A DNA stretch of 64,000 nucleotides from contig NZ_WTZA01000002.1 of assembly GCF_009827495.1 (NCBI RefSeq), forward strand, positions 434,001-498,000, written 5' to 3'. The stretch is from Tsuneonella aeria (GTDB taxonomy: Bacteria; Pseudomonadota; Alphaproteobacteria; Sphingomonadales; Sphingomonadaceae). The notes beneath the pieces are model-generated. The model did no database searches and was not told where the DNA came from. It saw only the letters and a program-made list of their open reading frames with translations. Shown here piece by piece: positions 35,014 to 43,801 of the stretch (the stretch's first letter is position 1; every line of letters starts with the position of its first letter). The position numbers and the translations under genes were made by a program.

Positions 35014-36318
35014 TTGAATAACATGATGGCTTTGCCCCCGCGGCGCACACCGTTCATCACGGTCCTTGACCGGACCTTGCGTGCAGGGCGTGCGCTCGGG
35101 CTGGTGTCACCGGCCGAACTGCGGATGGACGCCATGCTGGCGAGCGCGGCGGAGGACACCGGGCTGGATGATTTCGGCGATCCCTGGTTCAAGCGCCCGC
35201 TCGCCGTCCTGCTGGAGGCAATTCAGGGGGAGGCCCGGCTGAACGCGGCCGGTGAATGGGCCGCCCGGCAGCAATTCCACCACGTCCTGCGCGACCGTCT
35301 GTGGACGCAGATGTGGTTCGAACGACATCCCGAGATCCTGGCCCGCCCGATCCCGCACCCGGTTGTGATCGTCGGGCCCATGCGTTCGGGCACCACGCGG
35401 CTGCACCGCCTGCTCGCATCCGACCGGCGCTTTGCTCACTTGCGGAGCTTCGAAACGATCAGTCCGGTCCCCCGCCCGGGGTTCGAGGAGGTGATGGCCG
35501 GAGGCTCGAAGGATTTCCGTCCGAAGCTGGCAGCCCGGATCATGAAAGTCGCCCGGCTCGCCAACCCGCGCACCCTGTCGATCCATCCCACTGGTCCCTA
35601 CGAACCGGAAGAGGAACTCGGCCTGCTCGTCGCCAGCATGTGGGGCATGAAACACGAAGCGCAGTGGACGGTGCCGACCTATGGCCGCTGGTGCGAAGGC
35701 GAGGATGCCGAACCTGCCTACCGCCACATGGCGAACCTCCTGCGCTTGATCGGATGGTCGCAGCAGGAAAGCTCGCTCCGGCCCTGGATACTCAAGACAC
35801 CGCAGCATATGCTCGACCTGCCGGCGTTGCTGAAAGTGTTTCCCGACGCGCGCCTTATCTTCACTCATCGCGATCCGCGGCAGGTGGTCGGCAGCGCCGC
35901 TTCGCTCGCGTGGAACCAGACGATCATCTATTCGGATCATGCCGATGCACGGTCAGTCGGGCGGGAATGGCTTCGCAAGACCACCTTGCAGGTCGACCGC
36001 ATGATGGAGGCCAGGAACAACATTCCTGCCGAGCTCATGATTGACGTGCAGTATGACGACATGGACAGCGACTGGCGCGGCACGATGGCGCGTGTGTACC
36101 GTTTCCTCGGCCTCGACATGGAACCGGCTGTGCGGGGCATGGAGCGCTATGTCGATCGCAGCCGAGCCCTGAAGCGTCGTCCCCATCGCTACAGCCTGGA
36201 TCAGTTCGGGCTCGACGAAGGGCAGGTTCTCGATCGGCTGGCCCACTACATCCAGCGCTTCGATGTTCCGATGGAAGGGCAGGTCGCGCCCGCCAGGTTG
36301 AGCGTAGTACACGGTTGA
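35014..36318 (+). CDS. Sulfotransferase family protein
   Basis: A 434-residue PAPS-dependent sulfotransferase-like protein. The P-loop-like PAPS motif is VVIVGPMRSGTTRLHRLLASD; the second PAPS contact is KTPQHMLDLPALLKVFPDARLIFTHRDPRQVVGS, and the C-terminal helix is DVQYDDMDSDWRGTMARVYRFLGL. Proteins of this size are sulfotransferase-3 family members found in many alphaproteobacteria; the acceptor is unknown. A TTG at 35014 has AAGGG 7 bases upstream; ATGs at 35023 and 35026 are alternatives. Divergent from serS. Confidence 0.82.
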   Translation: MNNMMALPPRRTPFITVLDRTLRAGRALGLVSPAELRMDAMLASAAEDTGLDDFGDPWFKRPLAVLLEAIQGEARLNAAGEWAARQQFHHVLRDRLWTQMWFERHPEILARPIPHPVVIVGPMRSGTTRLHRLLASDRRFAHLRSFETISPVPRPGFEEVMAGGSKDFRPKLAARIMKVARLANPRTLSIHPTGPYEPEEELGLLVASMWGMKHEAQWTVPTYGRWCEGEDAEPAYRHMANLLRLIGWSQQESSLRPWILKTPQHMLDLPALLKVFPDARLIFTHRDPRQVVGSAASLAWNQTIIYSDHADARSVGREWLRKTTLQVDRMMEARNNIPAELMIDVQYDDMDSDWRGTMARVYRFLGLDMEPAVRGMERYVDRSRALKRRPHRYSLDQFGLDEGQVLDRLAHYIQRFDVPMEGQVAPARLSVVHG

Positions 36319-36658
36319 CGGCAGCCGATCGTAAACTTCACGGCCCGGAAAAAACCTTTTATTTCTGAGTGCAGTAGAGCGTTATCCGAAAATGTGCGGT
36401 TCTTCGCCTCGGGGTTAACCGAAAGCATTTGACTCTGGTTAACAGAGGCCTAACGTCCATCGGTCAGCGACTCGGTCATCCAGCGAGTCGTCCAAAACAA
36501 TCGCAGTTGAATCGGGTCAGTCGGATCACGTGAAGATCGCCGAAGGCGGTCTGGCGTGGCTCCAGACGTGATGCCCGCGTGTCCTGCATCCCGCCCGGCT
36601 CCATGCCTATCGTGCCCGATCCGTATTCGGAACTGCGCATGCGCTAGGGAGAACGGCG
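36319..36658 (+). promoter_or_regulatory. Leader region of the type I secretion locus
   Basis: A 340-base non-coding stretch, AT-richer than its surroundings. It contains a weak promoter candidate TTGACT (36429-36434), 16 bases, TAACGT (36451-36456). Two hairpins lie further down: a 7-bp stem CGACTCG/CGAGTCG near 36470-36492, and GTCTGG/CCAGAC near 36549-36567. The transcript would have a leader of about 200 bases. AGGGAGA sits 6-7 bases before the ATG at 36659. Confidence 0.4.
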
Positions 36659-39600
36659 ATGGCTATCCGCGTTGATACCGATGGTAACGGAACCTGGGAC
36701 AAGGAGCTGCAAGACCCCTCAGTCGACCTGATCGAAATCGTGGACGAGACGGGCGACGGCATCAAGGACGTCAACTTGACCCAGGCCGAATCGGCTGCGG
36801 TCATCAACGGCGCCATCTTCCAGGACGCGGCCAACGTCGGATCGGGCACCGGTGGGTACAACACCTTCCTTGCGCTCGACGATCGTACGGGCGGCGAAGT
36901 CCCGCAAAATTATTCCGAAGCCGGTTTCAATTCGGATGAAGGGAATCCGCTCAACGCCACCAACGCGGAAATCGACGTGTCGAAAACGAAGACGCTGCTT
37001 CTCGGGGCGATCCCGGTGAAGGTTATCGACGGGGTGGCGTACTACGAATTCCGGGTCGACCTGAACGAGTCCGATTCTGTGCCGGACACGAACATTTCTC
37101 TCGACCAGTTCAAGCTCTACACGTCGACCAACGGCAATATCCAGACCACGACGCAACTGTTCGACGGCACGTCCGCGACACTGCGGTATGACATGGACGC
37201 GACCGGTAACGTGTCCGTTCTTCTCAGCGAGGCGAACTCGTCGGGCAGCGGCAACGACGATTACTCTGTCCTGGTCCCCGTCTCGTACTTTGAAGGGGTC
37301 GATGTATCGAATAACTACCTGTATCTGTACGTGGAAATGGGGGCGGCCAGCGGGCCCGGCGCCACCGCCAACAGCGATTGGGTCGCGAACGGCGGGTTCG
37401 AGGAATGGAACGTCCAGAACGCGTTCATCCTGCGCGGCACGAAGTTCAACGACATCGACAGCGATGGCGTGCGGGATGCGGGCGAAGGCGGCGTGGCCGG
37501 CGTGACCGTGTTCATCGATGCCGACGGCGACGGTGTCCTGGACGGCGATACCAATGGCAACGGAGTGCAGGACGCGGGCGAGACGATCACCGAACGCTAC
37601 ACGATCACGGATGCCAACGGGAGTTACGCTTTCGGCGGCCTCACTGCCGGGACATATCGCATCGACGAGGTGACCCCTGCGGGCCAGGTGCAGACGACCG
37701 GCGATTACGAGACCGTCACGGTAACGACATTCACCCCCGGTCAGGTCTTCAACGTCGACCCTATCGGCAACCATGTCCTTACGCCCCACGTCACGATCGA
37801 GAAGACGTTCATCGACGTGACAGACGGGCCCGACGCCGGCAGTTCCACCGCCGTGCTCGACGGAAACGGGGATGTTGCCAATTACGAGATCACCGTTCTC
37901 AATGACGGCGAAACCGCGCTCGCCAATGTGATCGTCACCGACGCACTGGCCGATGCAGGGGCGATCGCCGTCATGGTGGCTGGCGCGATCAAGGGTGACA
38001 CCGACAAGGACGGCGTGCTCGATATCGGCGAGAAATGGTATTACACCGCGACGCAGACGGCGTCGCAATCCGATATCGACGACAACGGCGGCGGCGACGG
38101 CGAAAGCGACAACTCCGCCACCGTGGTCGCCACCCAGCAAGGCACCAGCAACACCGTTACCGACACGGATGATGCGTCTGCGCCGATCCTGCGGGCCCCA
38201 GCAATCGCGATCACCAAGGTCTTTGAAGGCTGGTCCGGCGGGGACGGCGACGCGATCGGCGACTTTGCCGGCGACGTGGCAAATTACACGATCGTGGTCA
38301 CCAATACGGGCAACGTCACACTCACCGATGTCGAGGTGACGGACCCGCTCACGGGCAATGTGTACGAAATCGGCACGCTCGCACCGGGGGCCTCCAGTGC
38401 GCCGCTCGTGGAGACATACACGCTGACCCAAGCCGATCTTGATTCGAACGGCACCCTCGAATTGGATGACCAGTTCGCCGGGTCGATCGACAACACGGCC
38501 CGCGCGACGTCCAGCCAGACAGGGCCGGCCGCGGCGAGTGCGGTGGCGCCGATCGTCTATGCCCCGGCGCTCGCGATCGACAAGGTGGTGGTGGACGTTG
38601 ACGGCCGCGGGCCGGATGCGACCGCCGACGATGCGGGTGACCTCATCACCTACCGGGTGACGGTGACCAACACCGGCAACATCACGCTCACCGGGGTGAC
38701 CGCGGTCGATCCGCTGACCGGGCTCGACGTTGCGGTGGGCACGCTGCTGCCGGGTGCGACCTGGACCTCGGAGGACCTCACGTACGAGGTGACCCAGGCC
38801 GACCTCGACACGCGAGGCGGGGGCGACAACGACATCGACAACACCGCCACGGCCGACTCGAACGAGACCGGCTCCTCGAGCGACAGCGAGGAGGTGCCGC
38901 TGGACTACTCGCCGGCGCTCGCGATCGACAAGGTGGTGGTGGACGTTGACGGCCGCGGGCCGGATGCGACCGCCGACGATGCGGGTGACCTCATCACCTA
39001 CCGGGTGACGGTGACCAACACCGGCAACATCACGCTCACCGGGGTGACCGCGGTCGATCCGCTGACCGGGCTCGACGTTGCGGTGGGCACGCTGCTGCCG
39101 GGTGCGACCTGGACCTCGGAGGACCTCACGTACGAGGTGACCCAGGCCGACCTCGACACGCGAGGCGGGGGCGACAACGACATCGACAACACCGCCACGG
39201 CCGACTCGAACGAGACCGGCTCCTCGAGCGACAGCGAGGAGGTGCCGCTGGACTACTCGCCGCGCGGCGATGTCGAGAAGAACGTCTCGCTCGACGGCGT
39301 GACCTACACGGACGAGGATGATCCGACCGGCCCGATGGCGACCACCGCCAACAATCCGATCTACTTCCAGGTGGTCATCAGCAACGTCGGCAACATCACG
39401 CTGACCGGCATCACGCTGGACGATCAGCTGATGGATTACGGCACCGGGCTCAGCTCGAACATCAACTACACGACCGTCAACGCGTACGTCGATCTCGACA
39501 ATGACGGCATGCGTGATGCGGGCGAGGATTGGGCGACGCTGGATGCCGACAATAACGGTACGCTGGATGACCTTACCCTGGCACCGGGCGCGTCGGTGAA

Positions 39601-40510
39601 GGTCTATTACGAGCTGCCCTTCGCCGCCGGCCAGCATACCAACACCGTCGAACTGTCGAGCGCGCAAGCCGGCGTGAGCGACTTCGACGCCGCCAATTAC
39701 TTCGGCGTCGTCAACGACGGGCCGGGCGTGCGGACCCCGGGCTTCTGGCAGAATCCGAAGAACGGCGGGCTGTTCTGGGATGGCAACACGACGAACGACC
39801 CACAGAAGGGAGAGAACTTCCCAGGATACGATCCGGAAACCGGCATCAACACCGATATCCGGTACGCAGTCGACAGCAACAACGACGGCGTCATCAACGC
39901 GGTGGCCGGCGACGGGATCAATGACGCGGCTCCGCTCGACAGGGCGGGCCTGCTGATCGGCGATTACGACATGGACGGAATCCGCGACCCGGGCGAGGAT
40001 GTCCTGTTCGTATCCTACCAGGATGCCCTGCGGCTTGTCGGTAACGAGGACAAGGGCGGCAACAATGTCGTCCATACCCTGGGACGCGACGTGGTGGCCA
40101 CGTGGCTCAACTACCTGGCCGGGAACAACATCGACCCGACCGACATGAGCGATCCCGGCAACATCGCCAACGCGCCGCGCCACTACATCGACGACGCCGT
40201 GGCCTGGCTGCAAAAGTTCTCAAGCAGTTCCAGCCCGTCGGACGCCGACTTTGCCACCTTCATGTTCGGCACCACGATCAAGTCGAGCTCGGCAGCGTGG
40301 AAGAGCCCGGCATCCTATGGCGGCGACCATTCCGGAGCGCAGATCCACGCGGCGCTGGATTCCTACAACAACGACGGCGTGATCTTCGGCGAAACCTACG
40401 CCGGGGATGGCGACAGCAGCGCGTTCGCCTTCGCGCTCAACCAGGCGGTCAGCCTCGAACTGTTCAGCGGGCTCGACCAGTCTCACGATCAATCGCTGAT
40501 ACCGGTCTGA
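36659..40510 (+). CDS. Large acidic multidomain surface/secreted protein, predicted type I secretion substrate
   Basis: A 1283-residue, strongly acidic protein without an N-terminal signal peptide or membrane segment. Order: N-terminal region with DTDGNGTWD; an SdrD-B/prealbumin-like domain at about 257-345 (FNDIDSDGVRDAGEGGVAGVT, then an ITDANGSYAFGGLTAGTYRIDEV close); four DUF11/DUF7507-like beta domains between about 377 and 867, the last two identical; another such domain to about 1019; and a C-terminal region from 1025 with VRTPGFWQNPKNGG and several DxDxDG-type calcium-binding loops. No RTX nonapeptides, LPXTG or PEP-CTERM sorting signal is seen. The ABC exporter starts 17 bases downstream, followed by the HlyD adaptor, which suggests a C-terminal uncleaved T1SS signal. 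An adhesin or S-layer-like role is inferred. Confidence 0.8.
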   Translation: MAIRVDTDGNGTWDKELQDPSVDLIEIVDETGDGIKDVNLTQAESAAVINGAIFQDAANVGSGTGGYNTFLALDDRTGGEVPQNYSEAGFNSDEGNPLNATNAEIDVSKTKTLLLGAIPVKVIDGVAYYEFRVDLNESDSVPDTNISLDQFKLYTSTNGNIQTTTQLFDGTSATLRYDMDATGNVSVLLSEANSSGSGNDDYSVLVPVSYFEGVDVSNNYLYLYVEMGAASGPGATANSDWVANGGFEEWNVQNAFILRGTKFNDIDSDGVRDAGEGGVAGVTVFIDADGDGVLDGDTNGNGVQDAGETITERYTITDANGSYAFGGLTAGTYRIDEVTPAGQVQTTGDYETVTVTTFTPGQVFNVDPIGNHVLTPHVTIEKTFIDVTDGPDAGSSTAVLDGNGDVANYEITVLNDGETALANVIVTDALADAGAIAVMVAGAIKGDTDKDGVLDIGEKWYYTATQTASQSDIDDNGGGDGESDNSATVVATQQGTSNTVTDTDDASAPILRAPAIAITKVFEGWSGGDGDAIGDFAGDVANYTIVVTNTGNVTLTDVEVTDPLTGNVYEIGTLAPGASSAPLVETYTLTQADLDSNGTLELDDQFAGSIDNTARATSSQTGPAAASAVAPIVYAPALAIDKVVVDVDGRGPDATADDAGDLITYRVTVTNTGNITLTGVTAVDPLTGLDVAVGTLLPGATWTSEDLTYEVTQADLDTRGGGDNDIDNTATADSNETGSSSDSEEVPLDYSPALAIDKVVVDVDGRGPDATADDAGDLITYRVTVTNTGNITLTGVTAVDPLTGLDVAVGTLLPGATWTSEDLTYEVTQADLDTRGGGDNDIDNTATADSNETGSSSDSEEVPLDYSPRGDVEKNVSLDGVTYTDEDDPTGPMATTANNPIYFQVVISNVGNITLTGITLDDQLMDYGTGLSSNINYTTVNAYVDLDNDGMRDAGEDWATLDADNNGTLDDLTLAPGASVKVYYELPFAAGQHTNTVELSSAQAGVSDFDAANYFGVVNDGPGVRTPGFWQNPKNGGLFWDGNTTNDPQKGENFPGYDPETGINTDIRYAVDSNNDGVINAVAGDGINDAAPLDRAGLLIGDYDMDGIRDPGEDVLFVSYQDALRLVGNEDKGGNNVVHTLGRDVVATWLNYLAGNNIDPTDMSDPGNIANAPRHYIDDAVAWLQKFSSSSSPSDADFATFMFGTTIKSSSAAWKSPASYGGDHSGAQIHAALDSYNNDGVIFGETYAGDGDSSAFAFALNQAVSLELFSGLDQSHDQSLIPV
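38564..39262 (+). repeat. Perfect 348-bp tandem duplication inside the secreted-protein gene
   Basis: Copy 1 is 38564-38911 and copy 2 is 38912-39259; the first 3 bases of the unit recur at 39260-39262. Each copy encodes one 116-residue DUF7507-like domain and keeps the frame. By eye the copies are identical at DNA level, including synonymous sites, pointing to recent duplication or ongoing gene conversion. Confidence 0.9.
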
Positions 40511-40526
40511 GCGGGCCGGGGCGCAC

Positions 40527-42257
40527 ATGTATCAGCAAAGGGAAGTTGAGGAGCCGAAGGGCCGGATAGCCGAGTGGCTGTCCGGTCCCCTCCGCAAGAA
40601 CCGGTCGCTCTATGTCCGCGTCGGCATCGCAGCGGCCATGATCAACCTGTTCGCCCTCATCGTCGCGCTGTTCACGATGACGGTTTACGACCGGGTCGTT
40701 CCCAACAACGCGACGGAATCGCTTGTCGGCCTGACGATCGGCCTGGCGTTCGTCCTGCTGTTCGACTTCGTGCTGAAAATGCTCCGGTCCTATTTCGTCG
40801 ATGTCGCCGGCGCGCGGGTCGATCGCGATATAGGGCGCACGATCTTTGCGCGCATTCTTGCCATGCGGCTCGATCTCGGGCGGCGTTCGACAGGGGGGCT
40901 TGCGGGTCTGGTCCGTGAGATCGAGACGCTGCGTGATTTCTTCACTTCGGCCACGCTGACCACCCTCGTGGACCTGCCGTTCATAATCATCACCCTCACG
41001 GCGATCGCGCTTATCGGCGGGTGGCTGGTCCTGGTGCCCTTGGTTCTCATCCCCCTGGTCGTGCTTGCAGCGCTGGCCACGCAGCCGGTGATGCGATCGC
41101 TCGCCTCGCGCACGTTGGGCGAGGCGCTGGGCAAGCAGGCGGTGCTGGTGGAAACCATCGGCAGCCTGGAAACCGTGAAGAGCGCCAACGCCGGCAAGCT
41201 GCTCGAACGGCGCTGGGACGCGGCGATGAAGGGTCATTCGCAGGCGGCGCTGCGCCAGCGGCTGACGTCGAACATGTCGATCAATGTCGCCGGCAGCGCC
41301 CAGACGATGGCCTATACCGGCATCGTCATCTTCGGCGTGTTCGCGATCGCGGACCAGCGGCTGACCATGGGCGGCCTGATTGCCTGTTCGATCCTCGCTG
41401 GCCGCGCGGTGGCGCCGCTGGGTGCGATCGCCAACCTGCTGACCCGGATCAACGCCGCCCGAACTGCCTATCGCCAGATCAACGAACTGATGGAACAGCC
41501 GCAGGAAGGGCCGGACACCGGTACCGGCCTGACACCGTCCACCATCGAGGGAGCAATCGAATTCCGCGACGTCGATTTTCGCTACCCCGGGGCGGCCGAA
41601 CTGGCGCTCAGCAGCGTATCGTTCCGGATCAAGGCGGGCGAGCACGTGGCGCTGATCGGACCGGTGGGATCGGGCAAGTCGACCATCGCCAAGCTCCTGA
41701 TCGGCCTCTACCCGCCCGGCAGCGGCCTGATCATGGTGGATGGGACCGATGTGCGTCAGCTCTCGCCCCAGGCGCTGCGGTCCAAGGTGGGTGCGCTGCT
41801 GCAGGACAACGTGCTGCTGACAGGCACCATCCGCGAGAACATTCTCCTCGGGCGCGAAGATCTCCCCGATGATGAGATGATCCGCGCGGCGAAGGCATCG
41901 CTGGCGCACAACTTCATCGCGACCATGCCAAACGGCTACGACGTGCGCCTGGCCGATCGCGGCGAAGGCCTTTCCGGCGGCCAGCGCCAGGCGATTGCGA
42001 TGGCGCGGGCGCTTGTTGGCAGTCCGCCGATCCTGGTTTTCGACGAGCCCACGAGCGCCGTCGATACCGATACCGAGGCGCGCCTCATGGCCAACCTGCG
42101 CAATGAATTCGAAGGGCGGACCCTGATCGTCATCACGCATCGCCCCTCGCTGCTCAACCTGGTCGACCGCGTGATCCTGATGTCGCGCGGGCGGGTGGCG
42201 ATGGACGGCACCCCCGAAAGCATCACGCGCGATGTCGCGCGAATCGGCGCGAGGTAA
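40527..42257 (+). CDS. Type I secretion ABC transporter (permease/ATPase fusion)
   Basis: A 576-residue inner-membrane exporter. Six membrane segments in the first 300 residues include INLFALIVALFTMTVYDRVVPNNATESLVGL, the signature stretch of T1SS exporters. The ATPase follows: Walker A LIGPVGSGKSTIAKLL, Q-loop LLQDNVLLTGTIRENI, signature LSGGQRQAIAMARAL, Walker B PPILVFDEPTSAVD and H-loop IVITHRPSLL. LapB-type exporters usually have about 700 residues with an N-terminal C39-like domain; here that domain is absent. Exports the upstream 1283-residue protein by inference; the HlyD partner is next, but no TolC-like gene is in the window. Confidence 0.9.
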   Translation: MYQQREVEEPKGRIAEWLSGPLRKNRSLYVRVGIAAAMINLFALIVALFTMTVYDRVVPNNATESLVGLTIGLAFVLLFDFVLKMLRSYFVDVAGARVDRDIGRTIFARILAMRLDLGRRSTGGLAGLVREIETLRDFFTSATLTTLVDLPFIIITLTAIALIGGWLVLVPLVLIPLVVLAALATQPVMRSLASRTLGEALGKQAVLVETIGSLETVKSANAGKLLERRWDAAMKGHSQAALRQRLTSNMSINVAGSAQTMAYTGIVIFGVFAIADQRLTMGGLIACSILAGRAVAPLGAIANLLTRINAARTAYRQINELMEQPQEGPDTGTGLTPSTIEGAIEFRDVDFRYPGAAELALSSVSFRIKAGEHVALIGPVGSGKSTIAKLLIGLYPPGSGLIMVDGTDVRQLSPQALRSKVGALLQDNVLLTGTIRENILLGREDLPDDEMIRAAKASLAHNFIATMPNGYDVRLADRGEGLSGGQRQAIAMARALVGSPPILVFDEPTSAVDTDTEARLMANLRNEFEGRTLIVITHRPSLLNLVDRVILMSRGRVAMDGTPESITRDVARIGAR

Positions 42258-42262
42258 CTGTC

Positions 42263-43570
42263 ATGCTGCATATGGGCCGATCGATTTTCGCCGGTGAGGA
42301 CATCGAGCTCGAGGACGAGGAGTTCCGCGCTCGCAAGTCCGCCAGCGTGGTGCTGTGGGTGCTGGCGGCATTCGTCGTGATCTTCATCGCCTGGGCGGCG
42401 CTGACGAGCATCGACCGGACGGTGCGCGGGATGGGCCGGGTGGTGCCGAGTTCCAAGCTACAGGTCGTCTCGAACCTCGAAGGCGGGATCGTGGAGCAAA
42501 TCCTGGTGAAGCCGGGCGACACCGTGCGGCGAGGCCAGGTCCTGGTGCGGCTGAGTCCGACCATATCGGGCGCGGCCTACGACAGTTCCGAGGCGAACGT
42601 GAAGGCGCTCGAAGCCAAGATCGCGCGGCTCCAGGCCGAAGTGCGCGGCGGAAGCCCGTCCTACAGCAACGTGGCCGGATCGCAGGCAGCGGTAGAACAA
42701 TCGCTGCACAACGCGCGCATGGCCGAGCTCGGCAGCCTGCAGGAAGCCGGTGTTTCCCGCGTTCGGCAAGCGGAACGCTCCGTGGCGGAGGCGCGCTCGC
42801 TCCTCGATTCCCGCCAGTCGAACCTCGTGACGGCGCGGCGGGAACTCGACATGATCCGGCCGCTGGCGGAACAGCTGATCGTGCCCAAGATCGATCTGAT
42901 CAAGGCAGAGAATGCCGCGAACGTCGCCCAGAACGAGGTCGCGGCGGCCCAGGCTGCCGTGGCCCGTTCTCAATCCTCGGTGGCCGAAGCAAGGGCGGCG
43001 GCGGCGCAGCAGTTCAGCGACTGGAAGTCGCGCGCCGGGATGGAACTTTCCCAGGCGCAGGCCGAACTTACCATCCAGCGGCAAAACCTGCCCGCGCTTT
43101 CGGACCGGGTTGATCGCACGGTGATCCGTGCGCCGATGTCCGGCAAGGTGAATCGCGTGCTCGTAACCACAGTCGGCGGTTCCGTTAGCGCGGGCATGCC
43201 CGTGGTGGAGATCGTCCCGGTGGACGATGCCTTGTTCGTTGAAGTCATGGTCCGCCCCGCCGATATTGGAAACGTGGGGCTGGGCCAGAAGGCGCGGGTG
43301 GAGATCACCGCGTATAATTCATCGGTCTTCGGCATGATGGACGGCGTTGTCACCTCGATTTCGCCCGATGCCATCCAGAACGAAGACGGCGAGAACTTCT
43401 ACACGGTGGAAGTGCAGACCAGCGACACGCTGAAAGGCACTGATGGCAGGCCGCTGCGCATCGGGCCCGGCATGATGGCGAACGTCAGCCTGCGGGGAGA
43501 GCAGCGTTCGATCCTGTCCTACCTGTTCACACCGATCACCCGGCTGTCCGAAAACGCATTCCGGGAGTGA
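42263..43570 (+). CDS. HlyD-family T1SS periplasmic adaptor
   Basis: A 435-residue membrane fusion protein linking the ABC exporter to an outer-membrane channel. A cytosolic N-terminal stretch, one TM segment (ASVVLWVLAAFVVIFIAWAAL), a lipoyl-like half-motif GGIVEQILVKPGDTVRRGQVLVRL, a long alpha-helical hairpin (about 105-265), the second lipoyl half RTVIRAPMSGKVNRVLVTTVGG, and a beta-barrel region ending SYLFTPITRLSENAFRE. The start at 42263 is 5 bases after the ABC gene stop; a second Met at 42272 is possible. Together with the two genes before it, this forms a compact secretion operon. Confidence 0.92.
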   Translation: MLHMGRSIFAGEDIELEDEEFRARKSASVVLWVLAAFVVIFIAWAALTSIDRTVRGMGRVVPSSKLQVVSNLEGGIVEQILVKPGDTVRRGQVLVRLSPTISGAAYDSSEANVKALEAKIARLQAEVRGGSPSYSNVAGSQAAVEQSLHNARMAELGSLQEAGVSRVRQAERSVAEARSLLDSRQSNLVTARRELDMIRPLAEQLIVPKIDLIKAENAANVAQNEVAAAQAAVARSQSSVAEARAAAAQQFSDWKSRAGMELSQAQAELTIQRQNLPALSDRVDRTVIRAPMSGKVNRVLVTTVGGSVSAGMPVVEIVPVDDALFVEVMVRPADIGNVGLGQKARVEITAYNSSVFGMMDGVVTSISPDAIQNEDGENFYTVEVQTSDTLKGTDGRPLRIGPGMMANVSLRGEQRSILSYLFTPITRLSENAFRE

Positions 43571-43659
43571 TGCGCCCGAGGCATTGCGCGGACGGCCACC
43601 GCGCGGCAGCGGGACAGGGCATTCGCCACCTGTCATGCCATCCGGGCCAAGGCCGAAGA

Positions 43660-43734
43660 TGGTGGGCGCGACAGGGATTGAACCTGTGACCCCACCCGTG
43701 TGAAGGGTGTGCTCTACCGCTGAGCTACGCGCCC
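43660..43734 (-). tRNA. tRNA-Val (CAC)
   Basis: Read on the minus strand: acceptor 5' GGGCGCG pairs with 3' CGCGCCC, discriminator A, and CCA is encoded (43662-43660). The D stem is GCTC/GAGC. The anticodon stem CACCC/GGGTG holds the loop TTCACAC, giving anticodon CAC for GUG. The T arm GTTCAATCC is normal. Confidence 0.95.
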
Positions 43735-43801
43735 GCCCCGATGGCCGTGAGGCCGGGACAGGGGCGGGCCTTTGCCACCGGGTGGGCAGCTTGGCAACCC
43801 G

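Noticed and set aside
36719..40213. An open frame of 1164 codons on the minus strand opposite the secreted-protein gene
   Set aside because: It is a codon-bias mirror of the plus-strand repeats, with composition unlike any protein and no start signal; the plus strand has recognisable domains.
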